Shown here piece after piece: positions 26,455 through 35,049 of a DNA stretch of 64,000 nt. Position 1 is the stretch's first letter, and every line of letters starts with the position of its first letter. The stretch covers positions 27,592 to 91,591 of the forward strand of contig JBBCXB010000010.1 in assembly GCA_037145635.1 (NCBI GenBank), in the 5' to 3' direction. The DNA is from JAATFS01 sp037145635. GTDB lineage: Bacteria > Pseudomonadota > Gammaproteobacteria > Xanthomonadales > Xanthomonadaceae. Under the pieces are notes generated by a model. That model searched no databases. It worked only from the letters and a program-made list of their open reading frames with translations, and was not told the origin of the DNA. The translations under genes were made by a program, and so were the position numbers.

Positions 26455-28017
26455 TCAGGCCGGTGCGGGCGGAAGTGCGCCCGCTGCCCGCACCTGCGCG
26501 TGGTAGGCGACGAAGGCCGCCGCCGGCAGGGCGCGCGAGAACAGCCAGCCCTGCGCCATGTCCACCGCATGCTCGCGCAGGTAGTCCAGCTGCTCCTGGC
26601 GCTCCACGCCCTCGGCGATGGTCAGCAGCTCCAGGGTCTTGGCCATCTCGATGATGTGCGAGGTGACCGAACTGGTGGCGGAATTGGTCCCGATCGTGTC
26701 GACGAACGACTTGTCGATCTTCAGCGCGTCCATCGGCAGCCCTTGCAGGTACTGCAGGCTGGAATAGCCGGTGCCGAAGTCGTCGATCGCCACCGAGTGC
26801 CCGGCCGCGCGCAGGTGGCGGATGGTTTCGCGCGCGGCCTCGATGTCCATGAAGCTGCGTTCGGTGGCCTCGACCCAGATCTGGCGGCAGTTCACGCCGC
26901 TGCCCTGCAGCGTGCGGGCGAGCATCGTGTGCACCCGGCCGGACTTGATGTCGGCCGCCGCGACGTTGATCGCCACGTGCAGCGAGGGCTCCTGCGCCAG
27001 CAGCTGGCCCAGCTCGCGGATCACCGCGCGCAGCACCTGCTCGGCGATCGCCATGCTCAGGTCGTGCTGCTCGGCCAGCGCGATGAAGTTGTTGGGCTGC
27101 ACCAGGTCGCCGTCGTCGCGTTGCCAGCGCACCAGGGCCTCGGCCCCGACGCAGGCGCCGCTGGCCAGCGCGACGATCGGTTGGTAGTGCACCACGAACT
27201 CGCGCCGCTGCACCGCCAGCTGCAGGCGCGCCAGCGGCGACAGGCGCTTGCGCGAGACCCACACCACCATGCCCACCAGCAACCCGGAGGCGAGCACGCC
27301 GAACGGCATGATCTGCATCCGCTCGGCCTGCAGCGAGGCGTCCATCTGGCTCAGCGGCTCGGTGGCGGCGGCGATCCAGCCCGGACGGGTGGCGATCCCG
27401 GCCAGCACGTCCGCGGGCGAGCGCGGATGCGCCGCCGACAGCAGCGCCGTGGCGGCGGCGCCGGTACTGCTGAGCACGCGGCCCTCGGGCGTGGCGATGG
27501 CCAGCTCGACGTTAGGCGCGACGATGATGTCGGTCAGCGCGGCGGGATTGACCAGGGCGTTGTAGGCGCCCTGCTGCAACGCCATCATCGGGTGGCGGGG
27601 ATTGCCCAGCGGGCGCAGCCGGGCGGTCACCTGCAGGCCGTCCGGGGTGACGAAGTCGGTACGGGCCTGGTGCCCGGGCGGGGTGATCGCCCCCCAGGAG
27701 GTGCACAGCAATGTGCGCGACCGGAAGTAGCCCAGTTCCACCACGTAGTGGCTGGCCAGCACCACCGAACGCATCTTGGCGATATGCGGCAGCGTGCACG
27801 GGGCCAGCGGCGAGGCCGCCATCTCCGCCAGGGCCTCGTGCGATTCGGCGAACGCCTTCTGTGCGCGCAGGATCGACAGCTCGGCCAGCTCGCCCAGCTT
27901 CTCGCGCTCCTTGCCGAGCGCGGTCCGCCACGCGATGTAGCCGGACAGCGCCACCGGACCGACGGCGCCGATCAAGGCAAGCAGGACGCTGAGGCTGATG
28001 ATGCGATGCCGTTTCAA
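26455..28017 (-). CDS. CSS-motif/EAL-domain c-di-GMP phosphodiesterase
   Basis: 520 aa from TTG 28017 (SD GAGG ten bases upstream; no ATG fits before the first helix). N-terminal membrane helix (IISLSVLLALIGAVGPVAL), a periplasmic CSS-like domain of about 200 residues with Cys at LAPCTLP and RTLLCTSWGAI, a second helix (VLASGLLVGMVVWVS), then the EAL domain (about 270-515): GAEALVRW, INVAAADI, ATERSFMD, IDDFGTGYSSL, ALKIDKSFV, IAEGVERQ. All catalytic Glu/Asp/Lys positions appear present, so it is predicted active against cyclic di-GMP and to answer to redox or disulphide state of the periplasmic Cys pair. The C terminus faces the convergent desaturase gene 12 bases away. Confidence 0.88.
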   Translation of the reverse strand: MKRHRIISLSVLLALIGAVGPVALSGYIAWRTALGKEREKLGELAELSILRAQKAFAESHEALAEMAASPLAPCTLPHIAKMRSVVLASHYVVELGYFRSRTLLCTSWGAITPPGHQARTDFVTPDGLQVTARLRPLGNPRHPMMALQQGAYNALVNPAALTDIIVAPNVELAIATPEGRVLSSTGAAATALLSAAHPRSPADVLAGIATRPGWIAAATEPLSQMDASLQAERMQIMPFGVLASGLLVGMVVWVSRKRLSPLARLQLAVQRREFVVHYQPIVALASGACVGAEALVRWQRDDGDLVQPNNFIALAEQHDLSMAIAEQVLRAVIRELGQLLAQEPSLHVAINVAAADIKSGRVHTMLARTLQGSGVNCRQIWVEATERSFMDIEAARETIRHLRAAGHSVAIDDFGTGYSSLQYLQGLPMDALKIDKSFVDTIGTNSATSSVTSHIIEMAKTLELLTIAEGVERQEQLDYLREHAVDMAQGWLFSRALPAAAFVAYHAQVRAAGALPPAPA

Positions 28018-28364
28018 GAGTCGATACCTCGGAGCGGGGCAGCGACCTGCGCAAGCCGGGGGTGCCTGTGAAGATGCGCATACTACTGACTGCGACGACG
28101 CCTGACCGTACGGTTTCGGCGTGCGTATTAAGTTTCGTGGCGTTTCTGTGATGAGGGTAGCCGTCCCGTCCGTAAATTGCGCGTGCAGGCGCCTGCTTTC
28201 GCCCGGTTCGGCAAGCCCGCGCGAAGGCCCGCCAACGCCCAGCGGAGGCGGAGCCGGCTGCGTCGGCCGCGGCCGTCTGCGGGCTGGCGCTGTCATCCGG
28301 CCGCCATCTTCGCGTTCCATCCTGGCCGCGATGCGGCGCCTGCCGCGCCTGTGCCGGGGGATTC
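28018..28364. other. divergent intergenic region, no gene seen
   Basis: 347 bases between the EAL gene (minus) and a secreted-protein gene (plus). Two AT-richer patches (28075-28095 and 28120-28150) on the EAL side are probable promoter sites. Otherwise the sequence is GC-rich with Arg/Pro noise frames. Confidence 0.45.
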
Positions 28365-28865
28365 ATGGTTCGCGTGTGGTCAGCCCTGCTGCTGATGTCG
28401 GTCGTCCCGGGCGCCTGGGCGCAGGCCTACGTGCCGCTCGAACAGCGGCTGTCGCCGCAGCAGCTCCAGCGCGTGGGCCTGACCCTGGCCCAGCTGCGGA
28501 TGCTGGACGGCATGCTGAGCAGCTCGCCGGTGCCGAGCGCGCCCGTCGCGGCACCGTCCGCGCCGGCGGTGGCCTCCACCGCTGGCCCGGCGCCTGCGGT
28601 CGCCCAGGATGCGCCGGCCCCGGCCGTGCTCGGTCTCGACGAGGCGGCCGTGGCCAGCCGGGTCCAGGGCGACGTGGCGGGCTGGGCGCCGGGCACGGTG
28701 TTCTCGCTGGCGAACGGGCAGCAGTGGAAGGTGCTCAAGGGTCGCCTGACATTGCGCAGGCCGCTGGCGTCGCCCGAGGTGGCGGTGATGCCGGGCCTTG
28801 CCGGGCGCTGGTTCCTGCAGCTCGACGAGGACCTGCCCAGGGCGCGGGTCTACCGGATCCGCTGA
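28365..28865 (+). CDS. secreted hypothetical protein
   Basis: 166 aa. Signal peptide MVRVWSALLLMSVVPGAWAQ with an AWA-Q cleavage site, a Leu/Gln-rich helix (EQRLSPQQLQRVGLTLAQLR), an Ala/Pro linker of about 45 residues, then a compact domain DVAGWAPGTVFSLANGQQWK ... GRWFLQLDEDLPRARVYRIR that recurs, as far as memory serves, in many xanthomonad proteins of unknown function. The domain looks like a small beta-barrel. Probably periplasmic. Function unknown. Confidence 0.72.
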   Translation: MVRVWSALLLMSVVPGAWAQAYVPLEQRLSPQQLQRVGLTLAQLRMLDGMLSSSPVPSAPVAAPSAPAVASTAGPAPAVAQDAPAPAVLGLDEAAVASRVQGDVAGWAPGTVFSLANGQQWKVLKGRLTLRRPLASPEVAVMPGLAGRWFLQLDEDLPRARVYRIR

Positions 28866-29072
28866 ACGCACGCCTTGCCGCGGCTCCCGATCGCATCCCT
28901 GCAGCGGATTCACATGCCTGGACAGAACGTCGCGCTAGCGTGGGGCCGTCCGATCCCGTCGTTCGGCCGGCGCCCCAGGCGCGGTCGTGCCGGCGGAACG
29001 GCGGCATGGCCTGGCGATCGGTCCGCCGATCGTGGCCGTCACGAACTGGCCCAACAGAGGTGGAGTACAGCG

Positions 29073-29249
29073 ATGAACGACGGAAAGGAACGTGTGGGCG
29101 GCACCGATGCAGTACCGGTGTTCGCGATGAAGGAAACCACCCAGCACGGCGAGGTCACCAAGTACGTGGTGGGCGACACCGGCGTGGCCTTCGACAGCCT
29201 GGAGGGTGCCGAGGCGGCGGCCCGCGATATCGGCGCACTGCAGTCGTAG
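29073..29249 (+). CDS. small hypothetical protein
   Basis: 58 aa, ATG 29073 with a purine-rich GAGGTGGAG 7-15 bases upstream. Soluble, with AMKETTQHGEVTKYVVGDTG and a final helix LEGAEAAARDI. No known domain; charge and length suit a small regulatory or stress protein. It stands alone between the secreted protein gene (207 bases) and the lipocalin. Confidence 0.6.
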   Translation: MNDGKERVGGTDAVPVFAMKETTQHGEVTKYVVGDTGVAFDSLEGAEAAARDIGALQS

Positions 29250-29562
29250 CGGCCTGGGTGTCGGACCCGTCCGGGGCGGCAGCTTCGTCGTGCGGGGCCG
29301 ATGCCGCGATGCCGACGTCGTGACGCGCCGCCTATCGTGACGAGTCGCCGGGCGGTGGCCGCGCTACCGACTGCGGCTCAGAGCTGCACGTGCCGCACCG
29401 CCAGCTGACGACCTGAGGTGCCCGCAGCGCGTCCACCGCCGGTTGCCTGCGCGGCGCCATGGGTCGGGTGCCTGCCTTGTCCGCAGTGCTGCGGGCCTGG
29501 CCGGCTTGCCCGCGGTGCTGGGCCCGGCATGGCCTGGCCGGGTGTCGGGCCGGGCCGGGGGC
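29250..29562. other. intergenic, no gene seen
   Basis: 313 bases between convergent genes (small plus-strand gene and minus-strand lipocalin). Only Pro/Ala/Arg-rich noise frames occur. The stretch 29480-29560 is a dense run of GGCC-type steps that could form weak hairpins; no T-run is present. Confidence 0.45.
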
Positions 29563-30069
29563 TCAGCCGGCCGGCTGTTCGGTAGGGTGGCCCGTATGGA
29601 GCGTGTGGATCAGGCGGCTCAGGTCGAAGCCCTGGGCGCGCGCATGTGCCAGGTAGTCCTGGCGCGTGGCCTCGTCCAGCTGCGGCTCGCGGGCCAGCAG
29701 CCACAGGTACTTGCGGTCGGGCCCGCCGACCAGGGCCGCCGTGTAGTCCAGATCGATCCGCAGGATCCAGTAGTCGCCCTTGGTGAACGGGATCCAGCGC
29801 AGCCCCTCGGGCAGGAAGGTCACTTCGAGCCGGCTGTTGCTCGCATCGAGCGGCGTGGCCTCGCCGATGGCCTCTTCCGGCTCGCCCTGGGCGTTGAGGC
29901 AACGGTTCTGCACGCGGACCTTGCCATTGTCCTGCAACGAGTAATGGGCGGACACATCGGTACAGTCCTCGTCCTCGAAGCGGATCGGCAGGCGGGCGAT
30001 CTCGTACCAGGTGCCGAGGTAGCGCGGGAGGTCGATCGACGGGACGGTGACGAGATCGGGATGGCTCAT
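29563..30069 (-). CDS. lipocalin family protein (Blc-like)
   Basis: 168 aa. The lipocalin fingerprint is clear: IDLPRYLGTWYEIARLPIRF (motif 1 with G-x-W) and later TKGDYWILRIDLDYTAALVG and KYLWLLAREPQLDEAT. Blc proteins bind and shuttle lysophospholipids or fatty acids at the envelope. Unlike E. coli Blc no lipobox or signal peptide is seen at the N terminus (MSHPDLVTVPSID), so it may be cytoplasmic or a different start applies. Start ATG 30069. Confidence 0.88.
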   Translation of the reverse strand: MSHPDLVTVPSIDLPRYLGTWYEIARLPIRFEDEDCTDVSAHYSLQDNGKVRVQNRCLNAQGEPEEAIGEATPLDASNSRLEVTFLPEGLRWIPFTKGDYWILRIDLDYTAALVGGPDRKYLWLLAREPQLDEATRQDYLAHARAQGFDLSRLIHTLHTGHPTEQPAG

Positions 30070-30375
30070 GGCGATGCCTGCAGGGGAAGAGGGTCCCTGT
30101 CTACCGCGACGTCGATGAAAGGGCCGTGGTTGCGGCGTGTCGAGGAGCCTCGAGTGATCGCCGGAACGTTGTCCGACGCCGCCAAGGACCTTGCAAATTG
30201 CCTGCGTCCTACCATGGCGGGCACTGGCGCAGCCCGGTAGCCCAGCAGCAGTCGCCAGTTTCAACAGTGCGAGCTCAGCAGCCAGACAGCCCAGATTCCC
30301 GATTCCCTTCTGTGCCAACGTCCTTGTCCCGCGACGCACCTCAGCCCCGCAGCGCACCTCAACGCGCCTGTCGAC
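30070..30375. other. intergenic, no gene seen
   Basis: 306 bases upstream of the lipocalin (minus) and downstream of ComM (minus). It includes the motif GATTCCCGATTCCC near 30292-30305, a sequence of the type repeated in xanthomonad intergenic regions (compare 56782-56813). No coding frame was convincing. Confidence 0.5.
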
Positions 30376-31893
30376 TTACGCCGGTTCCGCGGCGGTCCGC
30401 TCGACGCGGCGGTAGCCGATGGCCTCGGTCAGGTGCGCGGTCTGGATGGTCTCGGCACCGGCGAGGTCGGCGATGGTACGGGCCACGCGCAGGATGCGGT
30501 GCAGCGACCGCGCCGACAGCTGCAGGTGCTCCACCGCCTGCTCCAGCAGCAGCCGGTCCGCCGGCTGCAGGCGGCAGTGGCGGTCGGTCTGGGCCTGGTC
30601 CAGTTGTGCGTTGGGCCGGCCGGCGCGCGCGTCCTGGCGCTGGCGCGCCGCGATCACGCGGGCGCGGATGCACGCGCTGTCCTCGCCCGCCGGGCCGTCG
30701 CTGCGCAGTTCGTGCGGCGCCAGCCGCGGCACCTCCAGCTGCAGGTCGATGCGGTCCAGCAACGGGCCGGAGATGCGGCTGCGATAGCGCTGTACCGCGT
30801 CGCCGCTGCAGCGGCAGCGGCCGCTGCGGTCGCCGGCCCAGCCGCAGGGGCAGGGGTTCATCGCCGCGACCAGCTGGAAGCGGGCCGGGAAGTCGGTGCT
30901 GCGGGCGGCGCGCGAGATCGTGACCACGCCCGACTCCAGCGGTTCGCGCAGCACCTCCAGGGTCTGGCGCTGCCACTCCGGCAGTTCGTCGAGGAACAGC
31001 ACGCCGTTGTGCGCGAGCGAGATCTCGCCCGGCCGCGGGTAGGCGCCGCCGCCGACCAGTGCCACCGCGCTGGCGGTATGGTGCGGTGCGCGGTAGGGCC
31101 GCCGTCGCCAGCGCGCCAGGTCCAGTCCACGGCCGCTGACCGAGGCGATCGCGGCGGTCTCCAGGGCCTCCTGTTCGCTGGCGTCCGGCAGCAGCCCGGG
31201 CAGGCGCGAGGCGAGCAGGGTCTTGCCGCAGCCCGGGCTGCCGACCAGCAACAGGTGATGGCCGCCGGCCGCGGCGATCTCCAGTACCCGCCGCGCCTGC
31301 GGCTGGCCGCGCACGTCCGCCATGTCGGGGAACGCCGCGGCCTGGGCCGGTGCTGCCGGCGGCTGCGCCGCGGGCAGCGCACGCGTGCCGTTCAATGCGG
31401 CACACACTTCCAGCAGGGTGCGCGCGGTATGCGCCTGCACCTGCCCGGCGATGGCGGCCTCGGCGCCGTTGCCGTCCGGCACGATCATCCTGCGCCCGGC
31501 CCGGCCGGCGGCCACGGCGGCCGGCAGCGCGCCGTCCACCGCGCGCAGTTCCCCCGTCAGCGCCAGCTCGCCGATGAATTCGTAGTCGGCCAGCACCTGG
31601 CGGTCGATCTGGCCGCTGGCCGCCAGGATGCCCAGCGCGATCGGCAGGTCGAAGCGGCCACCTTCCTTGGGCAGGTCGGCCGGGGCCAGGTTGATGGTGA
31701 TGCGCCGCGCAGGAAACTCGAACTGGGCGCACAGCAGGGCGGCGCGGACGCGGTCGCGGGATTCGCGCACCGCAGCCTCGGGCAGGCCGACGATATGGGT
31801 GGCCGGCAGGCCGCCCGAAAGGTGGACCTCGACCCGCACGGGAGGCGCGTGCACCCCCGCGCGGGCACGGCTGTGCACCAGCGCCAGGCTCAC
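30376..31893 (-). CDS. comM: ComM/YifB AAA+ helicase-like protein
   Basis: 505 aa from GTG 31893 (SLALVHSRARAGVHAP is the family N terminus). Lon-like N-terminal domain, then Walker A LLLVGSPGCGKTLLAS, Walker B GVLFLDELPEW, and a Cys cluster NPCPCGWAGDRSGRCRCSGD typical of Mg-chelatase-like ComM, and a C-terminal Mg_chelatase domain (RLQPADRLLLEQAVEHL, RSLHRILRVARTIADL). ComM promotes branch migration during natural transformation; its presence implies competence potential. Terminates 10 bases from ubiK's end side on the same strand, forming an ubiK-comM operon (gap 10). Confidence 0.92.
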   Translation of the reverse strand: MSLALVHSRARAGVHAPPVRVEVHLSGGLPATHIVGLPEAAVRESRDRVRAALLCAQFEFPARRITINLAPADLPKEGGRFDLPIALGILAASGQIDRQVLADYEFIGELALTGELRAVDGALPAAVAAGRAGRRMIVPDGNGAEAAIAGQVQAHTARTLLEVCAALNGTRALPAAQPPAAPAQAAAFPDMADVRGQPQARRVLEIAAAGGHHLLLVGSPGCGKTLLASRLPGLLPDASEQEALETAAIASVSGRGLDLARWRRRPYRAPHHTASAVALVGGGAYPRPGEISLAHNGVLFLDELPEWQRQTLEVLREPLESGVVTISRAARSTDFPARFQLVAAMNPCPCGWAGDRSGRCRCSGDAVQRYRSRISGPLLDRIDLQLEVPRLAPHELRSDGPAGEDSACIRARVIAARQRQDARAGRPNAQLDQAQTDRHCRLQPADRLLLEQAVEHLQLSARSLHRILRVARTIADLAGAETIQTAHLTEAIGYRRVERTAAEPA

Positions 31894-31903
31894 GGCGGCA
31901 CGC

Positions 31904-32170
31904 TCAGGGGGTCGGGGGAAGGTCCGCCGCCGGCCGCGCCTCCAGCGCGGCGACGGCCTTCTCCAGGGCGTCCAGCTTCTCGCGCGTGCGCAGCAGCACT
32001 GCACGCTGCACGTCGAACTCCTCGCGCGTCACCAGGTCCAGCTTGGCCAGGCCGGCCTGCAGCGCGCCCTTGAAGGTGCCCTGCAGTTCCTCGCGCGACT
32101 GGCGCAGCCCGGGGGGCACCAGGTCGCTGAGGCGGCGGGCGAGGTCGTCGAGATGGTTGAGGTCGATCAT
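31904..32170 (-). CDS. ubiK: ubiquinone biosynthesis accessory factor UbiK
   Basis: 88 aa from ATG 32170, SD GGAGA ahead. Sequence MIDLNHLDDLARRLSDLVPP, then EELQGTFKGALQAGLAKLDL, VTREEFDVQRAVLLRTREKL and a short C-terminal coiled coil fit the YqiC/UbiK family of amphipathic trimers that assist aerobic ubiquinone synthesis at the membrane. Located 10 bases upstream of comM. Confidence 0.9.
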   Translation of the reverse strand: MIDLNHLDDLARRLSDLVPPGLRQSREELQGTFKGALQAGLAKLDLVTREEFDVQRAVLLRTREKLDALEKAVAALEARPAADLPPTP

Positions 32171-32352
32171 GGAGGTTCTCCGCGGGTCCGTGAGAAAGCC
32201 TAGGTGGACCGGGGCGGGCAAACCATCGGCGGGTGCAAGCGACAGGCGGTAAGGATAATCCCATTGCGGCGTCGGCAGGCGCGCGCGCGGAGGGTGAGAC
32301 TTGTGCCCGCGCGCGCTATGCTGCGCGCCGCGCTATCCCAGGGGAATGCCCG

Positions 32353-32691
32353 ATGAAAATGATCATGGCCATCGTCAAACCGTTCAAGCTGGACGACGTG
32401 CGCGAAGCGCTCGCCGGTTGCGGGGTGGCCGGCATCACCGTCACCGAGGTCAAGGGCTTCGGCCGCCAGAAGGGCCATACCGAGCTGTATCGGGGGGCCG
32501 AGTACGTGGTGGACTTCCTGCCCAAGGTGAAGATCGAGGTTGCGGTCACCGACGAGCAGGCCGAGCGGGTGGTCGAGGCCATCGTCAAGGCGGCCGGCAC
32601 CGGCAAGATCGGCGACGGCAAGGTGTTCGTGTACGACCTGGGCACCGTGGTGCGCATCCGCACCGGCGAGCTGGACGCGGACGCGCTGTAG
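32353..32691 (+). CDS. glnB: nitrogen regulatory protein P-II
   Basis: 112 aa. Starts MKMIMAIVKPFKLDDVREAL; T-loop FGRQKGHTELYRGAEYVVDF includes the uridylylation Tyr51 (Y in LYRG); B-loop TGKIGDGKVFVY binds ATP/ADP and 2-oxoglutarate. Complete PII trimer family length. Sets glutamine synthetase and ammonium transporter activity in response to nitrogen. No amtB, glnK or glnD is nearby, so the glnB symbol (rather than glnK) is a guess from isolation. Convergent with the next gene. Confidence 0.92.
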   Translation: MKMIMAIVKPFKLDDVREALAGCGVAGITVTEVKGFGRQKGHTELYRGAEYVVDFLPKVKIEVAVTDEQAERVVEAIVKAAGTGKIGDGKVFVYDLGTVVRIRTGELDADAL

Positions 32692-32833
32692 CGCCGGCTC
32701 GCGCGCGGTCGCGCCGGCAGGGCGCGGGCCGCGCCGAACGGAGCGGTCCCGGGCGCGCACCGGTCGCGTGCGCGAGGTGGCGCCAGGCCCCAGGCCTGCC
32801 CTGCGCCACGCCGGGCCCGTGGTCGCTACGCCC

Positions 32834-33490
32834 TCAACGCGCGCCCTTGAGGCGGCGATAGAAACGCTTCCAGCCGTTGCGCACGCCCCGCACCCAGCCC
32901 GGCTCGGCGGTCAGCGCGGCCTCTTCGCGGGTCGGGGCGATGCCGGTCAGGCGCTGGCGCATCTTCTGCAGGTTGGCCACGTCGCTGCGGCGCAGCTGGC
33001 GCGAGAGCGGGGTGCGCCGCAACCAGCGCGGGAAGCGCCAGGCCGAGGTGAAGTCGATCAGCACCGGCACGCCGGCGCTGAGCATGACGTTGGTGCCGTG
33101 CAGGTCGTTGTGGGTGATGCCGGCCGCGTGCAGCCGGCGCAGCGCCGCCTGCAGCTGCTGGAACACGTCCTGCCCCACCGCGGCGCTGGCGCTCAGCGTC
33201 TCGCCCGGGATGAACTCCATGCCCAGCGCCAGGCTGCCCAGCGTGCCGACCAGCGCGGGGGCATGGCGCCAGCCCTGCAGCCGCTGCAGCATCCGCGCCT
33301 CGTGGCGGACCATCAGGCGCGCGACCGGCCACAGCGGGGTCCAGCGGTAGCGGCCGTAGTCCTTGACCACGGCCGGCTGGCCGCCGACGTCGGTGCGGTA
33401 GACGTGGGGCTCGAGCAGGCGGGTGCCTTCCTTCAGCAGGACAGGGGCACGGCACGGGTCGGGGGCGACACTGAGGATCTGGGCATTCAT
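32834..33490 (-). CDS. lipopolysaccharide-kinase-like (Kdo/RIO-type) phosphotransferase
   Basis: 218 aa. Kinase signatures: PAVVKDYGRYRW (Lys), AGITHNDLHGTNVML (catalytic HxDxxxxN) and VLIDFTSAWRFPRWLRRTPL (DFx metal site). The small size and the RWTPLWPVARLM / RNGWKRFYRRLKG flanks fit the LPS core kinase/RIO1-like group, which phosphorylates sugars such as Kdo or heptose, or a protein. No LPS genes are adjacent. Ends near the P-II gene. Start ATG 33490 is preceded by TGGAGAAGCC. Confidence 0.78.
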   Translation of the reverse strand: MNAQILSVAPDPCRAPVLLKEGTRLLEPHVYRTDVGGQPAVVKDYGRYRWTPLWPVARLMVRHEARMLQRLQGWRHAPALVGTLGSLALGMEFIPGETLSASAAVGQDVFQQLQAALRRLHAAGITHNDLHGTNVMLSAGVPVLIDFTSAWRFPRWLRRTPLSRQLRRSDVANLQKMRQRLTGIAPTREEAALTAEPGWVRGVRNGWKRFYRRLKGAR

Positions 33491-33915
33491 GGCTTCTCCA
33501 GGCCGGAAGGGCGCTGGGCGCATCGCTGCGGAAAGGCGGAGGGGGCCGGCCGGCCGAGTGACCGGGACCGCCATGAATTTTAAAACTCCAGAGTCTTCAA
33601 ATTCTAATTGTTAAAAAAATGCAATGTTCCGATGCTGGAACGATCGGCAGGCGTGCCTGGCCAAGGGCCCGCGGTGGCCGCGATGGCCTCTTTCCGCAGA
33701 CCTCGGGCCGCTAGAGAGGGCCGGGGCGCGGCGGTGGACGCCGCCACGCGCGGCCACGAAGCCCTAGAGTCAGGGGCGTGGCCCGTGGTAGGGGACCGCA
33801 CGGGCGTGGAGCCGCCGTCCCAAGGGGCACGGCGGTGCCGTCCGCGCCGCCCGGCCACTGCCGCCGGCATCGCCGTGCCGGGCGCGATGACCCGGCCGGC
33901 GACGGACCGGCCGGC
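33491..33915. other. 425-base intergenic region with AT-rich island
   Basis: Between the kinase-like gene (minus) and speE (minus). The 33572-33630 stretch is markedly AT-rich for this genome (TTTTAAAACT, TTCTAATTGTTAAAAAAATGC) and encodes a 13-codon plus-strand micro-ORF. Probable kinase promoter with possible nucleoid-protein binding. The remainder is GC-rich with no gene. Confidence 0.5.
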
Positions 33916-34773
33916 TTACTCGCCCAGGGCCCGGGCCACGAACGGCGGGGCAACCAGCACGCCGGTGTGCAGGTGGGCGCTGTAGTACAACGTGTCGAAG
34001 CCCTTGCCGGCCGCATCGGCCTGGCGGAAGGCGAAATCGGCCCCGGCGGCCTTGGCGGCCACGGTCACGCTCCACCAGCCGGTGGGGTAGCACGGCTGCG
34101 GGAACGGCAGGGTCTTGAACGAGCCGAATCCGGCCTTGCCCATCTCGGTGCGCATGTCCTGGATCAGGTCCAGCAGCGCCAGCGGCGATTCGGACTGCTG
34201 CACCAGCAGGCCGTCGTCCTTCAGCGCGCGGAAGCAGCTCTCGTAGAAGGCCTTGTTGAACAGGCCCTCGGCCGGACCGACCGGATCGGTCGAATCGACT
34301 ATGACGAGGTCCACGCTGCCGGCCGGGCAGTTGGCCATGTAGGCCACGCCGTCGTCGAACAGCAACTCGGCGCGCGGGTCGGCGTTGGACTCGCACAGCT
34401 CGGGGAAGTGCTTCTCCGACATCCGCGTGACCTGCTCGTCGATGTCGCACTGGGTGGCGCGCTCCACGCCCGGGTGCTTGAGCACCTCGCGCAGGGTGCC
34501 GCAATCGCCGCCGCCGATGATCACCACGCGCTTGGGCGCGGCATGGGTGAACAGCGCCGGGTGGCTGATCATCTCGTGGTAGAAGAAGTTGTCGCGGCTG
34601 GTCAGCATCACCGCGCCGTCGATCACCATCAGCCGGCCCCAGTCGGTGGTCTGGTAGATCTCGATCTTCTGGAAGGGCGACTGCACCTCGTCCAGCTTGG
34701 CGCTGACACGGTAGCCGATGGCCGAGCCGGTGGGCTGGAAGTGTTCGATGTACCAGTTGTCGGAAGAGGTCAT
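33916..34773 (-). CDS. speE: spermidine synthase
   Basis: 285 aa. PAPT family: DGAVMLTSRDNFFYHEMISH, IIGGGDCGTLREVLKHP (glycine-rich AdoMet binding), VDSTDPVGPAEGLF and QSESPLALLDLI. The enzyme transfers aminopropyl from decarboxylated AdoMet to putrescine in the cytoplasm. It is divergent from speA 277 bases away, so both polyamine steps are linked. SD AGGAACC precedes ATG 34773. Length agrees with bacterial SpeE. Confidence 0.95.
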   Translation of the reverse strand: MTSSDNWYIEHFQPTGSAIGYRVSAKLDEVQSPFQKIEIYQTTDWGRLMVIDGAVMLTSRDNFFYHEMISHPALFTHAAPKRVVIIGGGDCGTLREVLKHPGVERATQCDIDEQVTRMSEKHFPELCESNADPRAELLFDDGVAYMANCPAGSVDLVIVDSTDPVGPAEGLFNKAFYESCFRALKDDGLLVQQSESPLALLDLIQDMRTEMGKAGFGSFKTLPFPQPCYPTGWWSVTVAAKAAGADFAFRQADAAGKGFDTLYYSAHLHTGVLVAPPFVARALGE

Positions 34774-34965
34774 GGTGGTTCCTGGGGAAGTGGCCATCGC
34801 CGCGGGGCGGCGCAGAGAAGCGTAAGGGGACGCGGGGCCGGGGCCCTGCCGGAAGCGTTCGCCCGGGCGGGGCGCGGCAGCCGCCCGTCGCCGGGGCGGC
34901 CGGCCGCCTAGCCGGGCGCCCGCGGCGCGGCGCGCATTGTAACGGCCGGCGCCGACCGCTGCTTG

Positions 34966-34971
34966 TAGAAT
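34966..34971 (+). promoter_or_regulatory. possible -10 element of speA
   Basis: TAGAAT at 34966-34971 is a good match to TATAAT in a GC-rich setting and lies 79 bases before the speA ATG. The TTGTAA at 34937 is 23 bases away, longer than usual, so a -35 box is not confirmed. The 5' leader would be about 70 nucleotides. Confidence 0.35.
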
Positions 34972-35049
34972 GCGCGTCCGCGCCGCGGCGGGGATTCCCG
35001 CCGCGGCAATGAAGAACGCGTCGCCACGCGCCAGCCACAGCGAACAACC

